Assembly: GCF_003063665.1 (NCBI RefSeq)
Contig: NZ_NESF01000013.1
Location: 1 to 64,000, forward strand
Length of the DNA: 64,000 nucleotides
Source: Limnohabitans sp. Hippo3
Lineage (GTDB): Bacteria > Pseudomonadota > Gammaproteobacteria > Burkholderiales > Burkholderiaceae_C
Direction of reading: 5' to 3'
A program made the position numbers and the translations under genes. Below, one piece after another: positions 6,265-15,935 of the stretch. Under the pieces are notes generated by a model that ran no database searches, was not told where the DNA came from, and worked only from the letters and a program-made list of their open reading frames with translations. The number at the start of each line of letters is the position of its first letter. Position 1 is the first letter of the stretch.

Positions 6265-7950
6265 TCATTTGTGGCTGCGCAATTCACGGCGCAAGATTTT
6301 GCCCACGTTGGATTTAGGCAGTTCATCGCGGAACTCGATGTACTTGGGCCGTTTGTAGCCGGTCAGGTTTTCCTGGCAAAAGCGTGAGATGGCCTCTTCG
6401 GTCAGCAGCGGATCGTTGCGCACCACAAACACCTTGATGGTTTCACCTTGCATCGTGTCTGCAATGCCCACCACGGCGCATTCCACCACCCCGGGACAGG
6501 TCGAGATGACGTTTTCCAACTCGCTGGGGAAGACATTGAAGCCGCTCACAATGATCATGTCTTTCTTGCGGTCCACGATCCGAGTGAAGCCCTCCTGGTC
6601 CATGATGCCGACGTCGCCTGTGCGCATGAAGCCATCGGCGGTGAAGGTCTTGGCGTTTTCTTCGGGCTGGTTGAAATAGCCCGTCATCACGTTGGGGCCA
6701 CGGATGCAGATTTCGCCAGAGTTGCCCACGGGCAGGTTGTTGCCCGCATCGTCCTTGATGGCGATGTCGATGCTCGGCAGCGGCAGGCCGATGTTGCCGC
6801 TGAAATGGGTCTGCGTGACCGGGTTGTTGGTGCCAATGGCGCAGGTCTCGCTCATGCCCCAGCCTTCGATCATCGCGCTGCCCGTGGCGGCCTGCCAATG
6901 TTTGGCCGTGCCTTCGGACGCGGCCATGCCGCCAGCCTGGGTGAGCTTGAGCGATGAAAAGTCGATGGTCTTGAACATCGGGTGTTGCATCAGCGCGTTG
7001 AACAGGGTGTTCACCCCGGGCAACATGTGGAAGGGGCGCTGCTTGAGCACCTCGATGAATTTGCCAAAGTCGCGCGGGTTGGGCACGAGTGTCATGTGTG
7101 AACCCTGACGGATGGCCAGCAGGCACAGCGTCAGCGCGAAGATGTGGTACAGCGGCAAGGCCGCGATGCTGTTGACTTTGCGCAGGTCGCCAATGCTGGC
7201 CAAGGCAGGAGCAAACCAGCCTTCTGCTTGCAGGATGGCGGCGACGATGTTGCGGTGGGTCAACACGGCACCTTTGGACAAACCTGTGGTGCCACCGGTG
7301 TATTGCAAAAACGCCGTGTCATCCAGGCTTTGGGGCGTGGGCTTGAGGTTCAGCTGGCGGCCTTGTGCGATGGCCTTCTTGAAGGGGGTGACGGTTCGTC
7401 CACCGGTCAGTGGCAACTCGAATTCGGGCACCATCTTGGCCAAGTGGCGGACGGCAAAAGTCATCCAGCGCCCATACCAAGGGCCCAGCAAGTCACCGAT
7501 GGAGGCCACGACCACGTGCTGCACCTGGGTGTGCTCGATCACATCCTGCAAGGTGGCGGCAAAGTTTTCCAGAATGACAATGCTGGAGGCGCCGGAGTCC
7601 TTGAGCTGGTGCTCCAGTTCGCGCGCGGTGTACAGGGGGTTTACGTTGACACAGGCGTAGCCCGCCCGCAAGACAGCGGCCATGGTCACGGCAAACTGGG
7701 GCAGATTGGGGAGCATGATGGCCACGCGACTGCCCGCAGGCAGGCCCTTGGCTTGTAGCCAAGCGCCCAAGGCGGTGGAGAGCTCATCCAGTTCCTTGTA
7801 GCTCATCCAGCGGTCCATGCAGACCGAAAAGGGGCTGTTGCCGTGCTCCCGAAAGGCCCGCTCCAGCAGATCCGTCAAGCTGGTGTATTGATCGGGATCG
7901 ATGTCGTGCGGGACGCCGGGGGGGTAATTCTTCAGCCAGATACGTTCCAT
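6265..7950 (-). CDS. fadD: Long-chain fatty acid--CoA ligase
   Basis: 561 residues, normal for FadD, which activates fatty acids to acyl-CoA using ATP at the cytoplasmic face of the membrane. It carries the AMP-binding P-loop YTGGTTGLSKGAVLTHRN, the adenylate-binding GWGMSETC, the YFNQPEEN...GFMRTGDVG core, and the hinge and C-terminal domain DRKKDMIIVSGFNVFPSELE and PKSNVGKILRREL with the catalytic Lys. MERIWLKNYPPGVP is a typical opening and GGAG precedes the ATG. An MBL hydrolase gene follows 20 bases later on the same strand. Divergent from a GNAT gene. Confidence 0.93.
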   Translation of the reverse strand: MERIWLKNYPPGVPHDIDPDQYTSLTDLLERAFREHGNSPFSVCMDRWMSYKELDELSTALGAWLQAKGLPAGSRVAIMLPNLPQFAVTMAAVLRAGYACVNVNPLYTARELEHQLKDSGASSIVILENFAATLQDVIEHTQVQHVVVASIGDLLGPWYGRWMTFAVRHLAKMVPEFELPLTGGRTVTPFKKAIAQGRQLNLKPTPQSLDDTAFLQYTGGTTGLSKGAVLTHRNIVAAILQAEGWFAPALASIGDLRKVNSIAALPLYHIFALTLCLLAIRQGSHMTLVPNPRDFGKFIEVLKQRPFHMLPGVNTLFNALMQHPMFKTIDFSSLKLTQAGGMAASEGTAKHWQAATGSAMIEGWGMSETCAIGTNNPVTQTHFSGNIGLPLPSIDIAIKDDAGNNLPVGNSGEICIRGPNVMTGYFNQPEENAKTFTADGFMRTGDVGIMDQEGFTRIVDRKKDMIIVSGFNVFPSELENVISTCPGVVECAVVGIADTMQGETIKVFVVRNDPLLTEEAISRFCQENLTGYKRPKYIEFRDELPKSNVGKILRRELRSHK

Positions 7951-8121
7951 CGTTTGGTCTCCTTGATGTCTTGATTGTGGCCAACTGTGCGTGAAAGTGT
8001 GATCGGGCAATTCCTCAGTGGAGCCCTCGCGGGTCTCACACGCGACAAATGGCATGGCCAATGGCCGCAGCTGGCAAGACCCGCGCATTGGGTGCAGAAT
8101 AAGGGGAAACCCCTAATCCGA

Positions 8122-8862
8122 ATGAACTCAAAGCCCAACCCCTCTCCTGGATTCTGGCAACAACTCTGGCGGCGCTGGGTTTCGCCTGTCGCCACGGGTG
8201 CATCGGCTGGTGCAGGGGCGAAGTCCTCATGGCATGGCTGGATTCCGATCCGTTCCCTGGCTCCACGACACAGGCCGCGCATCCTGAAGCATTTGTTGAC
8301 CTTGAAGCCGGAGGACCGCTATTTGCGTTTCGGTTATCCGGCCACAGACGAGCAGATCGCGCGCTATGTCGACGGCTTGAACTTTGAGCGTGACGAGATT
8401 TTTGGCGTGTTCAATCGCCGCTTGGAGGTGGTGGCCATGGCGCATTTGGCGTTTTCGGTGGATCCGCAGTGGGCCACCTGCGCTGAATTTGGGGTGTCGG
8501 TCGCGTCCCACCAGCGCGGCAAAGGCCTGGGGGCGCGCCTTTTCAACCATGCTGTGATGCACGCCCGCAACGAAGGCGTGAGCATGATCTTCATCCACGC
8601 TTTGAGTGAAAACGTGGCCATGCTCAAAATTGCCCGCCACGCCGGGGCCACGGTCCAGCGGGACGGCAGCGAAAGCGAGGCCTTTCTGTCCTTGCCCGAG
8701 GCCAACCTGGACAGCCAGCTCAGTGGACTGATGCAAGAGCAGATGGCCGAACTGGATTACCAGCTGAAAATGCAGGCCCATCAGTTCCGCGAGTGGCTGA
8801 CCACGGTGCAAGAGATCCGTCAAGGCGTACGCGATGCACGTCACACTTCACACAAGCCCTAG
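8122..8862 (+). CDS. GNAT-family N-acetyltransferase
   Basis: A 246-residue protein with a GNAT domain at about residues 55-190. The acetyl-CoA pyrophosphate loop is HQRGKGLGARLF and the preceding strand AEFGVSVA; the substrate-side helix and strand follow (MIFIHALSENVAMLKIARHAGA). The N-terminal 45 residues are basic and Trp-rich, and the C-terminal 50 form a long helix (MQEQMAELDYQLKMQAHQFREWL). ATG 8122 overlaps an inverted repeat AGGGG-AAA-CCCCT just upstream. The acceptor substrate is unknown. Its gene ends 72 bases before corC. Confidence 0.8.
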   Translation: MNSKPNPSPGFWQQLWRRWVSPVATGASAGAGAKSSWHGWIPIRSLAPRHRPRILKHLLTLKPEDRYLRFGYPATDEQIARYVDGLNFERDEIFGVFNRRLEVVAMAHLAFSVDPQWATCAEFGVSVASHQRGKGLGARLFNHAVMHARNEGVSMIFIHALSENVAMLKIARHAGATVQRDGSESEAFLSLPEANLDSQLSGLMQEQMAELDYQLKMQAHQFREWLTTVQEIRQGVRDARHTSHKP

Positions 8863-8934
8863 TTTGGCGGTTTGTCATCCGAATCCGCTATCCTAGAGGC
8901 TTGCCAACAACCGCATGTCCTGCATTTCCTGACT

Positions 8935-9828
8935 GTGTCCGACCCTTATCCTGCGCGTTCGGTTGAACGCGAAGACAAGCGCAGTTTTCTGCAAAAGCTC
9001 GCTGAATTCATCCATCCCGGCCCCGACTCGACCGACGAGTTGATCGAAACACTGGCCGAGGCCGAGGACAACCACATCATCAACGCCGAGAGCCGCCTCA
9101 TGCTCGAAGGCGTCATCCGCATGGCCGACATGACCGCAGGCGATGTGATGGTGGCCGCACCCCGGATGGATTTGCTGAACATCGAAGACCCGTTTGACCG
9201 CCTGTTGCACCAGGTGATCGAAACCGCGCACTCGCGCTTCCCGGTCTACGAAGGGGACACCGAAAACATCATCGGCATCTTGTTGGCCAAAGACTTGCTC
9301 AAGCTGCAGCGTGCCCCTGAATTGAACATCCGCGCCCTGTTGCGCCCAGCCGTGTTTGTGCCGGAGAGCAAGGGCCTGAACGATTTGCTGCGACAGTTCC
9401 GCGACAACCGCAACCACCTGGCCATCGTCATCGATGAATTTGGCCGCACTGCAGGCTTGATCACCATCGAAGATGTGCTCGAGCAGATCGTGGGCGAGAT
9501 CGAGGACGAATTCGACATCGCCGATGACGAGGGCGATATTTTTGGCTTGCCCGACCGCAGCTTCCGCGTCAGTGGCGACACGTCCTTGGAACGCGTGAGT
9601 GAAGCTTTCGGCGTGGACCTGCAAGAGGCCCGTGAGGACGCCGAGGGCCCGGACTTTGACACCATCGGCGGTCTGATTGCCCACGAAATGGGCCATGTGC
9701 CGCGCCGCGGCGAAAAACACCTTCTGGCGGGCCTGCAGTTTGTGGTCTTGCACACCCGTGCTGGCGCTGTGCGTTGGTTCAAGGTGTCGCCGGTGCCCAC
9801 GGTGGCTGCCCCAGAGACCCAGGCATGA
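8935..9828 (+). CDS. corC: CorC/YbeX-type CBS-domain protein
   Basis: About 297 residues. Two CBS domains (MADMTAGDVMVAAPRMDLLN to about residue 125, then VFVPESKGLNDLL to VEQIVGEIEDEFD) and a C-terminal CorC_HlyC domain (FRVSGDTSLERVSEAF, ending VVLHTRAGAVRWF). In other proteobacteria CorC (YbeX) is linked to magnesium/cobalt efflux and ribosome or RNA metabolism and is encoded directly before lnt, as here. The GTG at 8935 (SDPYPARSVEREDKRSFLQK) is chosen because family members begin at this point; an upstream TTG frame is unlikely. The stop overlaps the lnt start in ATGA. Confidence 0.88.
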   Translation: MSDPYPARSVEREDKRSFLQKLAEFIHPGPDSTDELIETLAEAEDNHIINAESRLMLEGVIRMADMTAGDVMVAAPRMDLLNIEDPFDRLLHQVIETAHSRFPVYEGDTENIIGILLAKDLLKLQRAPELNIRALLRPAVFVPESKGLNDLLRQFRDNRNHLAIVIDEFGRTAGLITIEDVLEQIVGEIEDEFDIADDEGDIFGLPDRSFRVSGDTSLERVSEAFGVDLQEAREDAEGPDFDTIGGLIAHEMGHVPRRGEKHLLAGLQFVVLHTRAGAVRWFKVSPVPTVAAPETQA

Positions 9829-11387
9829 ATGTCGGCCCTGAGCGCGCACGCGGTCTGTCGACCATGTGGCCCGCTTTGGCTGGTGCCGCACAAGCGGCGT
9901 CGATTGCCATGCCCGGCAGTGGCCAGGCTCAGGGTTGGCTCCAGGTTCTGAGCTTGGCTGCGCTGGCTGCAGGCCTGGCCCGCATGGCCCGCCACACGCC
10001 TTCGGTTCGTGCCCCTTACCGGCAAGCCGCTTGGTCAGGCGGGGTGTTTGCCACGACTTGGTTGGCGGGCAGTTTCTGGTGGCTGTATGTGTCCATGCAC
10101 GATGTCGGGGGCTTGCCTGCACCTTTGGCGGCGCTGGCGGTATGCGCTTTGGCCGGAGCGCTGGCCCTGTATTACGCCGCCGCATCTGCCGCCTGGCTGG
10201 CTCTGGCGCGTGGTGTGTTGGTGCACAGACCGGGCGCCGCCAGTGTTTTGTTTGCGGCCCTGTGGACCTTGGCCGAACTCATGCGCGGTCGTTGGTTAAC
10301 CGGTTTCCCCTGGGGCGCAGGTGGTTATGCGCACGTCGATGGTGTGCTGTCGGTTTGGGCGCCTTGGGTGGGGGTGTACGGCATGGGCGCTTTGGCCGCC
10401 TGGTTGGCCATGCGCTTGGCCTTGTCTGGATGGCGGCTGCGGGCCCTCAAGCCCCTGCTCGGTTTGGGTCTGGTGTCCTGGGGGCTGCAGGCCTGGGGGC
10501 CCAGTTTCACCACCTCGGCCGGGGCGGGGCAGGTGGCTTTGCTGCAGGCCAATATTTCGCAAAGCGTTAAATTTGACGCGGCCAGCGGTATTCGGGACGC
10601 GCTGCAGTGGTACGACGCCCAGCTGCGCGCCAACCAGCAGCCCTTGGTGGTGGCCCCCGAGACCGCCATTCCCCTGCTGCCGCGCCATTTGCCAGAGGGG
10701 TATTGGTCTGGCTTGCAGGCCCATTTTGCGCAGCCGGGTCGCCCTGTGGCCTTGGTGGGCGTGCCCTTGGGCAGTCTGGACGAGGGCTACAGCAACTCGG
10801 TGGTGGCGCTAGGGCCGCAGGGCGCTGCGCCTTACCGCTACGACAAGTCGCACCTGGTGCCCTTTGGCGAGTTCATGCCGCCGGGTTTTGCATGGTTCAT
10901 CCGCATGATGAACATCCCCTTGGGCGATTTCAAATCGGGCGGCTGGGACCAGGCTTCCCTGGCCTGGCAAGGCCAGCGACTGGCCCCCAATGTCTGTTAC
11001 GAAGACCTGTTTGGCGAGGAGTTGGCTATACGTTTCAAAGACCCGGCCACCGCGCCGACGGCCCTGGTGAACGTGAGCAACATCGCCTGGTTTGGCGACA
11101 CGCTGGCGGTGGACCAGCACCTGAGCATCTCGCGGCTGCGGGCCATGGAGCTGGGCCGCCCCATGCTGCGCGCCACCAACACCGGGGCCACCGCCATCAT
11201 CGACCACACGGGCCGCGTGACCGACCAGTTGCCCCGCTTCACCCGGGGCAGCCTGACGGGCTCGTTTGAGGGGCGTCACGGCTTGACACCCTTTGCCCGC
11301 TGGGCCAGTGCCTGGGGTTTGGCCCCCTTGTGGGCGCTGTGCTGTGTGGTGGTGGCTTGGGCATTTTGGCGACGGCAAAGGCCGTAA
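9825..11387 (+). CDS. lnt: Apolipoprotein N-acyltransferase
   Basis: 520 residues, standard for Lnt, the inner-membrane enzyme that adds the third acyl chain to lipoproteins. The N-terminal half has about six membrane segments; the C-terminal nitrilase-like domain shows the Glu-Lys-Cys triad: Glu in VVAPETAIPLLP, Lys in RYDKSHLVPFGE and Cys in NVCYEDLFG. A last membrane segment closes the protein (LAPLWALCCVVVAWAFW). The start ATG lies within the corC stop (ATGA), indicating translational coupling. The following glyQ gene begins 69 bases on, after two hairpins. Confidence 0.95.
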   Translation: MNVGPERARGLSTMWPALAGAAQAASIAMPGSGQAQGWLQVLSLAALAAGLARMARHTPSVRAPYRQAAWSGGVFATTWLAGSFWWLYVSMHDVGGLPAPLAALAVCALAGALALYYAAASAAWLALARGVLVHRPGAASVLFAALWTLAELMRGRWLTGFPWGAGGYAHVDGVLSVWAPWVGVYGMGALAAWLAMRLALSGWRLRALKPLLGLGLVSWGLQAWGPSFTTSAGAGQVALLQANISQSVKFDAASGIRDALQWYDAQLRANQQPLVVAPETAIPLLPRHLPEGYWSGLQAHFAQPGRPVALVGVPLGSLDEGYSNSVVALGPQGAAPYRYDKSHLVPFGEFMPPGFAWFIRMMNIPLGDFKSGGWDQASLAWQGQRLAPNVCYEDLFGEELAIRFKDPATAPTALVNVSNIAWFGDTLAVDQHLSISRLRAMELGRPMLRATNTGATAIIDHTGRVTDQLPRFTRGSLTGSFEGRHGLTPFARWASAWGLAPLWALCCVVVAWAFWRRQRP

Positions 11388-11399
11388 AATCAAGGGTTC

Positions 11400-11444
11400 G
11401 CGCAAAGCTTGCGCCCATCCAACCCTGGCCAGCTCGCAGCTGGC
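11400..11444 (+). promoter_or_regulatory. Two consecutive hairpins in the glyQ leader
   Basis: GCGCAA-AGC-TTGCGC (11400-11414) and GCCAGCT-CGC-AGCTGGC (11428-11444) both pair perfectly. The second ends 12 bases before the glyQ start codon, where it could hide or present the ribosome binding site, as no normal Shine-Dalgarno is visible there. No T-run follows, so they are not a clear terminator for lnt. Not a T-box: the conserved T-box sequence is absent. Confidence 0.4.
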
Positions 11445-11456
11445 TCCGCTTCGGCC

Positions 11457-12362
11457 ATGTTGACCTTCCAGCAAATCATTTTGAAACTGCAGCAGTACTG
11501 GGACGCCCAGGGCTGCGCCTTGCTCCAGCCCTACGACATGGAAGTTGGCGCGGGCACCAGCCACACCGCCACGTTTTTGCGCGCCATCGGCCCCGAGCCG
11601 TGGAAGGCCGCCTATGTGCAGCCGAGCCGCCGCCCCAAGGACGGCCGCTACGGCGAAAACCCCAACCGCCTGCAGCACTACTACCAGTACCAGGTGGTCC
11701 TGAAGCCTGCGCCCAGCAACATTCTGGAGCTGTATCTGGGCTCGCTCGAAGCGCTGGGCTTTGACTTGAAGAAAAACGACATCCGCTTCGTCGAAGACGA
11801 TTGGGAAAACCCCACGCTCGGCGCGTGGGGCTTGGGCTGGGAAGTCTGGCTCAACGGCATGGAAGTCACGCAGTTCACCTACTTCCAGCAAGTCGGCGGC
11901 ATCGACTGCAAACCGATCACCGGCGAGATCACCTACGGCCTGGAGCGCCTGGCCATGTACCTGCAGGGCGTGGACAACGTCTACAACCTGCAATGGACCG
12001 ATGGCCTGACCTACGGGGATGTGTACAAACAAAACGAGGTTGAGCAATCGACCTACAACTTCGAGCACAGCGATGCCGAGTTTTTGTTCACCGCCTTTGG
12101 TGCGCACGAAAAGCAAGCCCAGCACCTGATGGGCGCACAGCTGGCCTTGCCTGCGTACGAGCAGGTGCTCAAAGCCGCGCACACTTTCAACCTGTTGGAC
12201 GCGCGCGGCGCGATCAGCGTGACCGAGCGCGCCGCCTACATCGGCCGCATCCGCAACCTGGCCCGCAGCGTGGCCCAGAGCTATTACGACAGCCGTGAAC
12301 GACTGGGCTTCCCGATGGCCCCGCGCGAGTGGGTCGCGCAGATGCCCAAGAAGGCCGCCTGA
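11457..12362 (+). CDS. glyQ: Glycyl-tRNA synthetase alpha subunit
   Basis: 301 residues, the usual size. The class II catalytic subunit that with GlyS charges tRNA-Gly in the cytoplasm. Visible family signatures are [20 protein letters not shown] at the start, [40 protein letters not shown] and [20 protein letters not shown]. The start MLTFQQI is invariant in the family. glyS follows 14 bases later on the same strand. Confidence 0.97.
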   Translation: MLTFQQIILKLQQYWDAQGCALLQPYDMEVGAGTSHTATFLRAIGPEPWKAAYVQPSRRPKDGRYGENPNRLQHYYQYQVVLKPAPSNILELYLGSLEALGFDLKKNDIRFVEDDWENPTLGAWGLGWEVWLNGMEVTQFTYFQQVGGIDCKPITGEITYGLERLAMYLQGVDNVYNLQWTDGLTYGDVYKQNEVEQSTYNFEHSDAEFLFTAFGAHEKQAQHLMGAQLALPAYEQVLKAAHTFNLLDARGAISVTERAAYIGRIRNLARSVAQSYYDSRERLGFPMAPREWVAQMPKKAA

Positions 12363-12376
12363 GAGGAACAAGAACA

Positions 12377-14566
12377 ATGACAACACAAAACCTTCTCGTT
12401 GAACTGTTTGTGGAAGAGCTGCCGCCCAAGGCACTCAACAAATTGGGGGCTGCTTTTTCGGGTGTGCTGGCCGAACAACTCAAGGCCCAAGGCCTGGCTG
12501 CGGCCGACGCGCTGGTGACGGCCTTCGCCTCGCCCCGCCGCCTGGCCGCCCATGTGACGGGCGTGCTGGCGCAGGCCGCCGACAAGGCCGTGCAACAAAA
12601 ACTGATGCCCGTGGCCGTGGGCCTGGACGCGGCGGGCAACGCGACACCCGCGTTGCTCAAAAAACTGCAAGCCCTGGGCGCTGACGTGAGCGACCCGGCT
12701 GCGGCCGTCGCAGCGCTCAAGCGCGCCCCGGACGGCAAGGCCGAAGCCCTGTTTTACGACAGCGTGGTCAAGGGCGCGACCTTGGCGGCTGGTTTGCAAA
12801 GGGCGCTTGATGAAGCATTGGCCAAGTTGCCGATTCCGAAAGTGATGCAGTACCAGCTGGAGACCGACTGCGAACTGCCCGGCTGGAGCAGCGTGAACTT
12901 TGTGCGCCCGGCGCACAGCCTGATCGCCCTGCATGGGAGCACCGTGGTGCCGGTCAAGGCGCTTGGCCTGACAGCGGGCAACAGCACCCAAGGGCATCGC
13001 TTTGAAGCCAAGGTGCCCAAGGTGGTGGTGCCGCACGCTGACCAATACGACGAGGTGCTCAAACGCGATGGCTCGGTGATTGCCAGCTTTGCCGAACGTC
13101 GCGCCGAGATCGTGCGCCAACTGAATGCAGCTGCGGCCAAGGTGGGTGGTGGTGCGTGCCCGATCGAGGACGAGGCCCTGCTCGACGAAGTGACCGCGCT
13201 GGTCGAGCGCCCGAACGTGCTGACCTGCCAGTTCGAAAAAGAGTTCCTCGATGTGCCGCAGGAGTGCCTGATCCTCACGATGAAGGCCAACCAGAAGTAC
13301 TTCCCTTTGATCGATGCCTCTGGCAAGCTGACGAATCGGTTCCTGGTGGTGAGCAACATCACGCCCGAAGACGCTTCGTTTGTGATCGGTGGCAATGAGC
13401 GCGTGGTGCGCCCGCGCCTGGCCGATGCCAAATTCTTCTTTGACCAGGACCGCAAAAAGACCCTCGAATCCCGCGTCGAAGGCTTGTCCAAAGTCGTGTA
13501 CCACAACAAGCTGGGCACGCAAGGTGAGCGCATGGCGCGTGTTTGCGCCATCGCCCGTGCGATCGGTCAGCAAGTGGGCGGCGACGCCCTGGCCGCGCAA
13601 GCCGAGCAGGCCGCACGCTTGGCCAAGACCGATTTGCTGACCGACATGGTCGGCGAGTTCCCTGAGCTGCAGGGCATCATGGGTGGCTACTACGCCCGCC
13701 ACGATGGCCTGCCCACCGAGGTGGCCGAGGCGATTGAAGACCACTACAAGCCGCGCTTTGCGGGTGACGAGTTGCCCCGCAACCAGGTGGGCCTGGTGGT
13801 GGCGCTGGCCGACAAGCTCGAAACCCTGGTCGGCATGTTCGGCATTGGCAACGTGCCCACGGGCGACAAGGACCCGTTCGCCTTGCGCCGCCACGCACTG
13901 GGTGTGATCCGTATGCTGTTGGAGCGCTTGCCAGAGCAAGACATTGACGTTCTGCTGCGCATCGCCTTCGAAAGTTTTGAAGAAGCTGCGCATTCTTCGG
14001 CCCTTGCTGAGCGTGCAGTTGTTGCCGGCTCGGTGACGGCGTTTAATCTGGAAACACCTCAGCTTGTCGCTGACTTCATCTACGACCGCCTGGCCGGCAG
14101 TCTGCGCGAGCAGGGCTTCAGCGCGCAGGAAGTCGACGCCGTCATGGCGCAGCGCCCGGCCCGTCTGGGCCAGGTCAGCCAGTTCCTGTCGGCCGTGCGC
14201 GCTTTTGCCGCCTTGCCCGAAAGCCCCTCGCTCGCCGCTGCCAATAAGCGCATCGGCAACATCCTCAAAAAAGCAGGCGAGGTGGATGCCCACGTCAACC
14301 CCGCACTGCTGCAGGAAGAGGCCGAAAAGGGCTTGTACGCGGTGATGCAAAGGCTGCTGCCCGAATCCGAAGCGCAGTTCAAGGCGGGCGACTACACCGC
14401 CAGCCTGCAAACCCTGGCCGCGCTGCGCGCCCCGGTGGACGCTTTTTTCGACGATGTGATGGTCAACGCCGAAGAAATGGACCTGCGCCTGAACCGTCAG
14501 GGACTGCTCAAGTCGCTGCATGTGGCCATGAACCGCGTGGCCGATTTGTCGCGTCTGGCGGCCTGA
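12377..14566 (+). CDS. glyS: Glycyl-tRNA synthetase beta subunit
   Basis: 729 residues, within the usual range. The beta subunit provides tRNA recognition, including an HD-like domain and a C-terminal anticodon-binding domain. Signatures: MTTQNLLVELFVEELPPKAL at the N-terminus, the RPAHSLIALHG and KANQKYFPL segments, the HD-like region MGGYYARHDGLPTEVAEAIE, and the C-terminal FFDDVMVNAEEMDLRLNRQG anticodon-binding end. AGAGGAA precedes the ATG. Operon with glyQ upstream and gmhB 14 bases downstream. Confidence 0.97.
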   Translation: MTTQNLLVELFVEELPPKALNKLGAAFSGVLAEQLKAQGLAAADALVTAFASPRRLAAHVTGVLAQAADKAVQQKLMPVAVGLDAAGNATPALLKKLQALGADVSDPAAAVAALKRAPDGKAEALFYDSVVKGATLAAGLQRALDEALAKLPIPKVMQYQLETDCELPGWSSVNFVRPAHSLIALHGSTVVPVKALGLTAGNSTQGHRFEAKVPKVVVPHADQYDEVLKRDGSVIASFAERRAEIVRQLNAAAAKVGGGACPIEDEALLDEVTALVERPNVLTCQFEKEFLDVPQECLILTMKANQKYFPLIDASGKLTNRFLVVSNITPEDASFVIGGNERVVRPRLADAKFFFDQDRKKTLESRVEGLSKVVYHNKLGTQGERMARVCAIARAIGQQVGGDALAAQAEQAARLAKTDLLTDMVGEFPELQGIMGGYYARHDGLPTEVAEAIEDHYKPRFAGDELPRNQVGLVVALADKLETLVGMFGIGNVPTGDKDPFALRRHALGVIRMLLERLPEQDIDVLLRIAFESFEEAAHSSALAERAVVAGSVTAFNLETPQLVADFIYDRLAGSLREQGFSAQEVDAVMAQRPARLGQVSQFLSAVRAFAALPESPSLAAANKRIGNILKKAGEVDAHVNPALLQEEAEKGLYAVMQRLLPESEAQFKAGDYTASLQTLAALRAPVDAFFDDVMVNAEEMDLRLNRQGLLKSLHVAMNRVADLSRLAA

Positions 14567-14579
14567 TCGCTGAACGGCC

Positions 14580-15155
14580 ATGCCCCTCAAACTCGTCATC
14601 TTGGACCGTGACGGCACCATCAACCGGGCCAGTGACGAGTTCGTCAAATCGCCCGAAGAGTGGCACCCCCTGCCTGGTGCGCTGGAAGCGATCAGCCGCC
14701 TGAACCATGCGGGCTTCCATGTGGTGCTGGCGACCAACCAGTCGGGACTGGGGCGTGGTCTGTTTGACATGGCCGCGCTCAACGCCGTGCATGCCCACAT
14801 GATCAAGTCGCTGGCGGCCGTGGGTGGGCGCATTGATGCGATTTTTTACTGCCCGCACACGCCCGACGAGGGTTGCGGCTGCCGCAAGCCCTGGCCTGGC
14901 CTGTTTGGCCAGATCGCCGAGCGTTATGGTGTATCGCTCGAAGGCGTGCCCTGCATCGGCGACAGCCTGCGCGACATGCAGGCTGCCGAAGCGTCTGGCT
15001 GCATCCCGCACCTGGTGTGCACAGGGCGGCACCCGGAATTGCTGGGGCAGCCACTGCCCGCAGGCTTTCCGGCCTCGACCCGCGTGCACGCCGATCTGGC
15101 GGCTTGTGCAGACCATTTGTTGGGCGCTGCAGCCTTGAACACGCCACGGGCCTGA
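14580..15155 (+). CDS. gmhB: D-glycero-beta-D-manno-heptose-1,7-bisphosphate 7-phosphatase
   Basis: 191 residues, normal for this HAD-superfamily enzyme of ADP-heptose (LPS inner core) synthesis. The nucleophile motif is LVILDRDGTIN, motif II is VVLATNQSG, the zinc-binding Cys cluster is CPHTPDEGCGCRKP and the last acid motif is CIGDSLRDMQAA. Followed by plsC 13 bases later; glyQS-gmhB-plsC on one strand looks like one transcript, and the last two genes both serve the envelope. Confidence 0.93.
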   Translation: MPLKLVILDRDGTINRASDEFVKSPEEWHPLPGALEAISRLNHAGFHVVLATNQSGLGRGLFDMAALNAVHAHMIKSLAAVGGRIDAIFYCPHTPDEGCGCRKPWPGLFGQIAERYGVSLEGVPCIGDSLRDMQAAEASGCIPHLVCTGRHPELLGQPLPAGFPASTRVHADLAACADHLLGAAALNTPRA

Positions 15156-15168
15156 GCCACCCTGTTTT

Positions 15169-15918
15169 ATGAATTTCATCCGTTCTCTGGTTCATCTGCT
15201 GTGGATGGCCATCACCGTCATCCCATGGGCCTTGTTTGTGGTGGCGATTTCCTACTTTGTCAGCAGCACCCGCCTGTACTGGATTTGTGTGGGCTGGCTG
15301 CGTCTGGCGGTGAACAGTGGCACCCGGATTTTGGGCATTGAAAACCGCATCCAGGGCATGGAGAATCTGCCTTTGGGCACCAAGGACCCGGCGGTCTTGC
15401 TGGTCAAACACCAGTCGACCTGGGAGACCTTTGTGATGCCCGCGATCATGCCCCACCCACTGGCCTATGTGTTCAAGAAAGAGCTGTTGAGCGTGCCCTT
15501 TTTTGGGTGGGCCATGGGTCGTCTGGACATGATCCACATCGACCGCAAACAGCGCTCGCGCGCTTTTGCCAAGGTGGTGCAACAAGGCCGCCGCCTGATG
15601 CAAGAAGGTGTTTGGGTCATCATGTTCCCCGAAGGCACGCGCATTCCGCGCGGTCAAAAGGGCGAGTACAAAAGCGGTGGCGCCCGCCTGGCCATTGCCG
15701 CGGGCGTGCCCGTCATCCCGATCGCCGTGACGTCTGCGCGCTGCTGGCCCACACGCGCTTTCATCAAAAAGCCGGGCGTGGTGGACATCTCGATCGGCCG
15801 CGCCATTCCGAGCGAAGGCCGCAGCGCTGAAGAGTTGATGCTGGAAGTCGAGACCTGGATCGAATCCGAAATGCACCGCCTCGACCCCGAGGCTTATCCG
15901 GCAGCTTCCGGGCACTGA
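15169..15918 (+). CDS. plsC: 1-acyl-sn-glycerol-3-phosphate acyltransferase
   Basis: 249 residues. Makes phosphatidic acid from lysophosphatidic acid at the inner membrane. An N-terminal hydrophobic segment (HLLWMAITVIPWALFVVAIS) is followed by the acyltransferase blocks: KHQSTWETF, GWAMGRLDMIHIDRK, MFPEGTRIPRG and PVIPIAVTS. The first block reads His-x4-Glu rather than the common His-x4-Asp, a variant I associate with the betaproteobacterial homologues. The next gene starts 17 bases downstream. Confidence 0.93.
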   Translation: MNFIRSLVHLLWMAITVIPWALFVVAISYFVSSTRLYWICVGWLRLAVNSGTRILGIENRIQGMENLPLGTKDPAVLLVKHQSTWETFVMPAIMPHPLAYVFKKELLSVPFFGWAMGRLDMIHIDRKQRSRAFAKVVQQGRRLMQEGVWVIMFPEGTRIPRGQKGEYKSGGARLAIAAGVPVIPIAVTSARCWPTRAFIKKPGVVDISIGRAIPSEGRSAEELMLEVETWIESEMHRLDPEAYPAASGH

Positions 15919-15935
15919 ACGGCACTGGGCGAACC

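Noticed and set aside
11388..11456. T-box leader for glyQS
   Set aside because: The conserved T-box sequence and specifier stem are absent; only two small hairpins are seen.
12284..14833. 849-codon minus-strand open frame across glyS and gmhB
   Set aside because: A shadow of GC-rich genes: glyS and gmhB on the plus strand carry all family motifs, and the antisense protein is His/Arg/Gln-rich with no pattern.
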